Assembly (NCBI RefSeq): GCF_022581195.2
Contig: NC_061456.1
Coordinates: 10,914,501 to 10,978,500, forward strand
Origin: Helicoverpa zea
Taxonomy: Eukaryota > Arthropoda > Insecta > Lepidoptera > Noctuidae
Length of the DNA: 64,000 bases
Direction of reading: 5' to 3'
The stretch's first letter is position 1. Each line of letters begins with the position of its first letter. Below the pieces are notes generated by a model, which saw only the letters and a program-made list of their open reading frames with translations, ran no database searches and was not told the DNA's origin. Position numbers and translations under genes: made by a program. Of this stretch, positions 62,633 to 64,000 are shown one piece after another.

Positions 62633-62719
62633 TAATAGAATATTTCTCGTGTCAGCATTGTATGCCAAGAACTCGTTCTTTTTCCATATTTTTTCAGCAG
62701 CTTTTGAATACTGACCCAT
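62633..62719 (-). CDS. Possible first coding exon, vaguely like a Na+/K+-ATPase beta N-terminus
   Basis: On the minus strand, ATG at 62719 opens a 29-codon frame starting MGQYSKAAEKIWKKNEFLAY and ending in ILL just before a perfect GTAAGT donor (62632). The charged, membrane-free start followed by a K.(E)FLAYN.DT pattern resembles the short cytoplasmic N-terminus of P-type ATPase beta subunits (compare EF.YN..T..FLGRT). No continuing exon was found downstream on the minus strand within the window. The likeness is weak, and the exon could belong to any gene whose body lies elsewhere, or be chance. Confidence 0.35.
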
Positions 62720-64000
62720 TCTTCTTTATCGTGGCCTTCTTTTCTCAATGGATCGCGATATTATCTTCTCTGTTTATTGGATGGGACTTCGTACGCTGTA
62801 AATAAACAGTTTTTGTAACGGCGAAAGTAAAAACACTTCGGGCAATAATATAGGGAAGCAAGATAACAGTGAGGAACACATTGAACTGTGCATGGCAAAG
62901 TGTTCATCAGACAATGCCACCGATCACCATTTATTGAGATTATTATGTTATTTTCCTTTGTTCTTTTCATCGTATGTATGGATAATTAATTATTGTTCGT
63001 TTAGATTAATTACACACAACTATTGGAATAATCAGTACTTTATTTATTTAATCACAAAATCTACTTACTTTTTCCTTGCCGCAGTAGTCACCAATATTAA
63101 AAATCAACAACTTAAATTAATATGTAAAATCAACAACAAGAATCGTTTTTTGTAAACAAATTAACAAACAAACATCAACCATTTTAGTTCCACAGATAAG
63201 AAATAAGTTCGATGAATACGTTTTGTTGTTGCTTTGAGTTACGTGAGTTTATGTATAGGTTCATGCGTGAAAAATAGTGCATTGACACATTTTTTTTGGC
63301 TAACTAAACGTAAATTCATCGCAGAACGACCCATCACTAGCTACTTATCCGTTGCTATGGAAAGTCTTTCTCTTGATAGAAACGCGAGTCTACAGCTCGC
63401 GCCATGCTCGGGTAGAAGACATGTCGAGTGGGAAAGAAAGAGCTTTGTCGTTTCTTGGTAGAATAGAGATAGAATCGCCATGCTAGGCCCGCTGGTCACA
63501 CAAGTGTGAAATTGGGCTGTCTAGAGATAGAGTTAAGTTGCAGGAAACCGGCCATTACGGTCCACAAGAGTCATTTTAGTTAGTTATGATGTCATTGTGG
63601 ATAACTGGAGGTTAAAAAGCTAAATTATTTAACAGTACAATACCTACTGGTAGTACCGAGCGAGTACAAATGTACTTTGTGGCATTCCGAAGTTTCTAAT
63701 TTCGATTGAAAACTAAAAGAAAGAATGACATTACCAATACACCTTCAGCAAACCTGGTGATCAATTTTCATGCCTTCTGTGTAAGAGAATGCCTTCGCTG
63801 AATAAATACAGAATGACGACATTATACAGTATCTAGCACAATTTACTGAAGTCGGCAATACCGAGTGCACAGTATGACAGAACTGCCTATCAGCTCCCAA
63901 AACATAACATCGTACGATTAGATAACATTACAGGTTATTGGAACTGGATTAAAGAATAAAATTAGATCTCTAATCGCATCATAAATATAAACTATCGTTA
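62720..64000. other. Terminal region, no gene recognised
   Basis: AT-rich with one repeat block at 63380-63500 (the inverted relative of 60580-60800). ORFs at 62892 and 63234 show no domain. Confidence 0.45.

Overview
The window looks like nuclear DNA from an insect, almost certainly a moth or butterfly. It is AT-rich, its genes have GT/AG introns, and the proteins are animal ones. It also carries tRNA-derived SINEs, RTE-like and jockey-like LINE pieces, a Tc1 element and many MITEs of lepidopteran type. The SINE would fit a noctuid-like moth, but I could not test this.

Layout. (1) 1-10127, plus strand: three tandem three-exon paralogs that I place in the UPF0728 (C10orf53-like) family. The first lacks exon 1 in this window and has a LINE with a clean 15-bp target-site duplication in its intron. 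(2) 13580-33117, minus strand: a complete Sec24AB-type COPII cargo adaptor. It has fifteen coding exons that sum to 3693 nt (1230 codons plus stop) and a noncoding 5' exon. (3) 35275-47145, minus strand: a complete MNK/Lk6 kinase with seven coding exons (465 aa) and two further phase-compatible candidate first exons at 50.9 and 55.4 kb. (4) 47698-49253: a decayed Tc1 element in the Lk6 5' region. (5) 55.5-64 kb: mostly noncoding repeats, a two-exon 3' end of an unrecognised plus-strand gene (60926-61663), and a possible first exon on the minus strand (62633-62719).

The most unusual structure is in the Sec24 gene. It contains two separate, apparently perfect tandem arrays, with unit lengths of 107 bp (12 extra copies) and 109 bp (6 extra copies). 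In both, the unit is the 3' part of a coding exon plus its splice donor plus a short filler. Neither unit is a multiple of three, and reading past the true donor meets a stop at once or within one repeat. The extra copies therefore cannot serve as ordinary alternative exons. They are decoy donor arrays of real biological origin or assembly artefacts.

Sec24 (ER export) and MNK/Lk6 (eIF4E phosphorylation) are unrelated neighbours on the same strand, about 2 kb apart. No operon-like logic is expected. All exon boundaries were read by eye from splice consensus, reading frame and remembered family conservation. No alignment was run.
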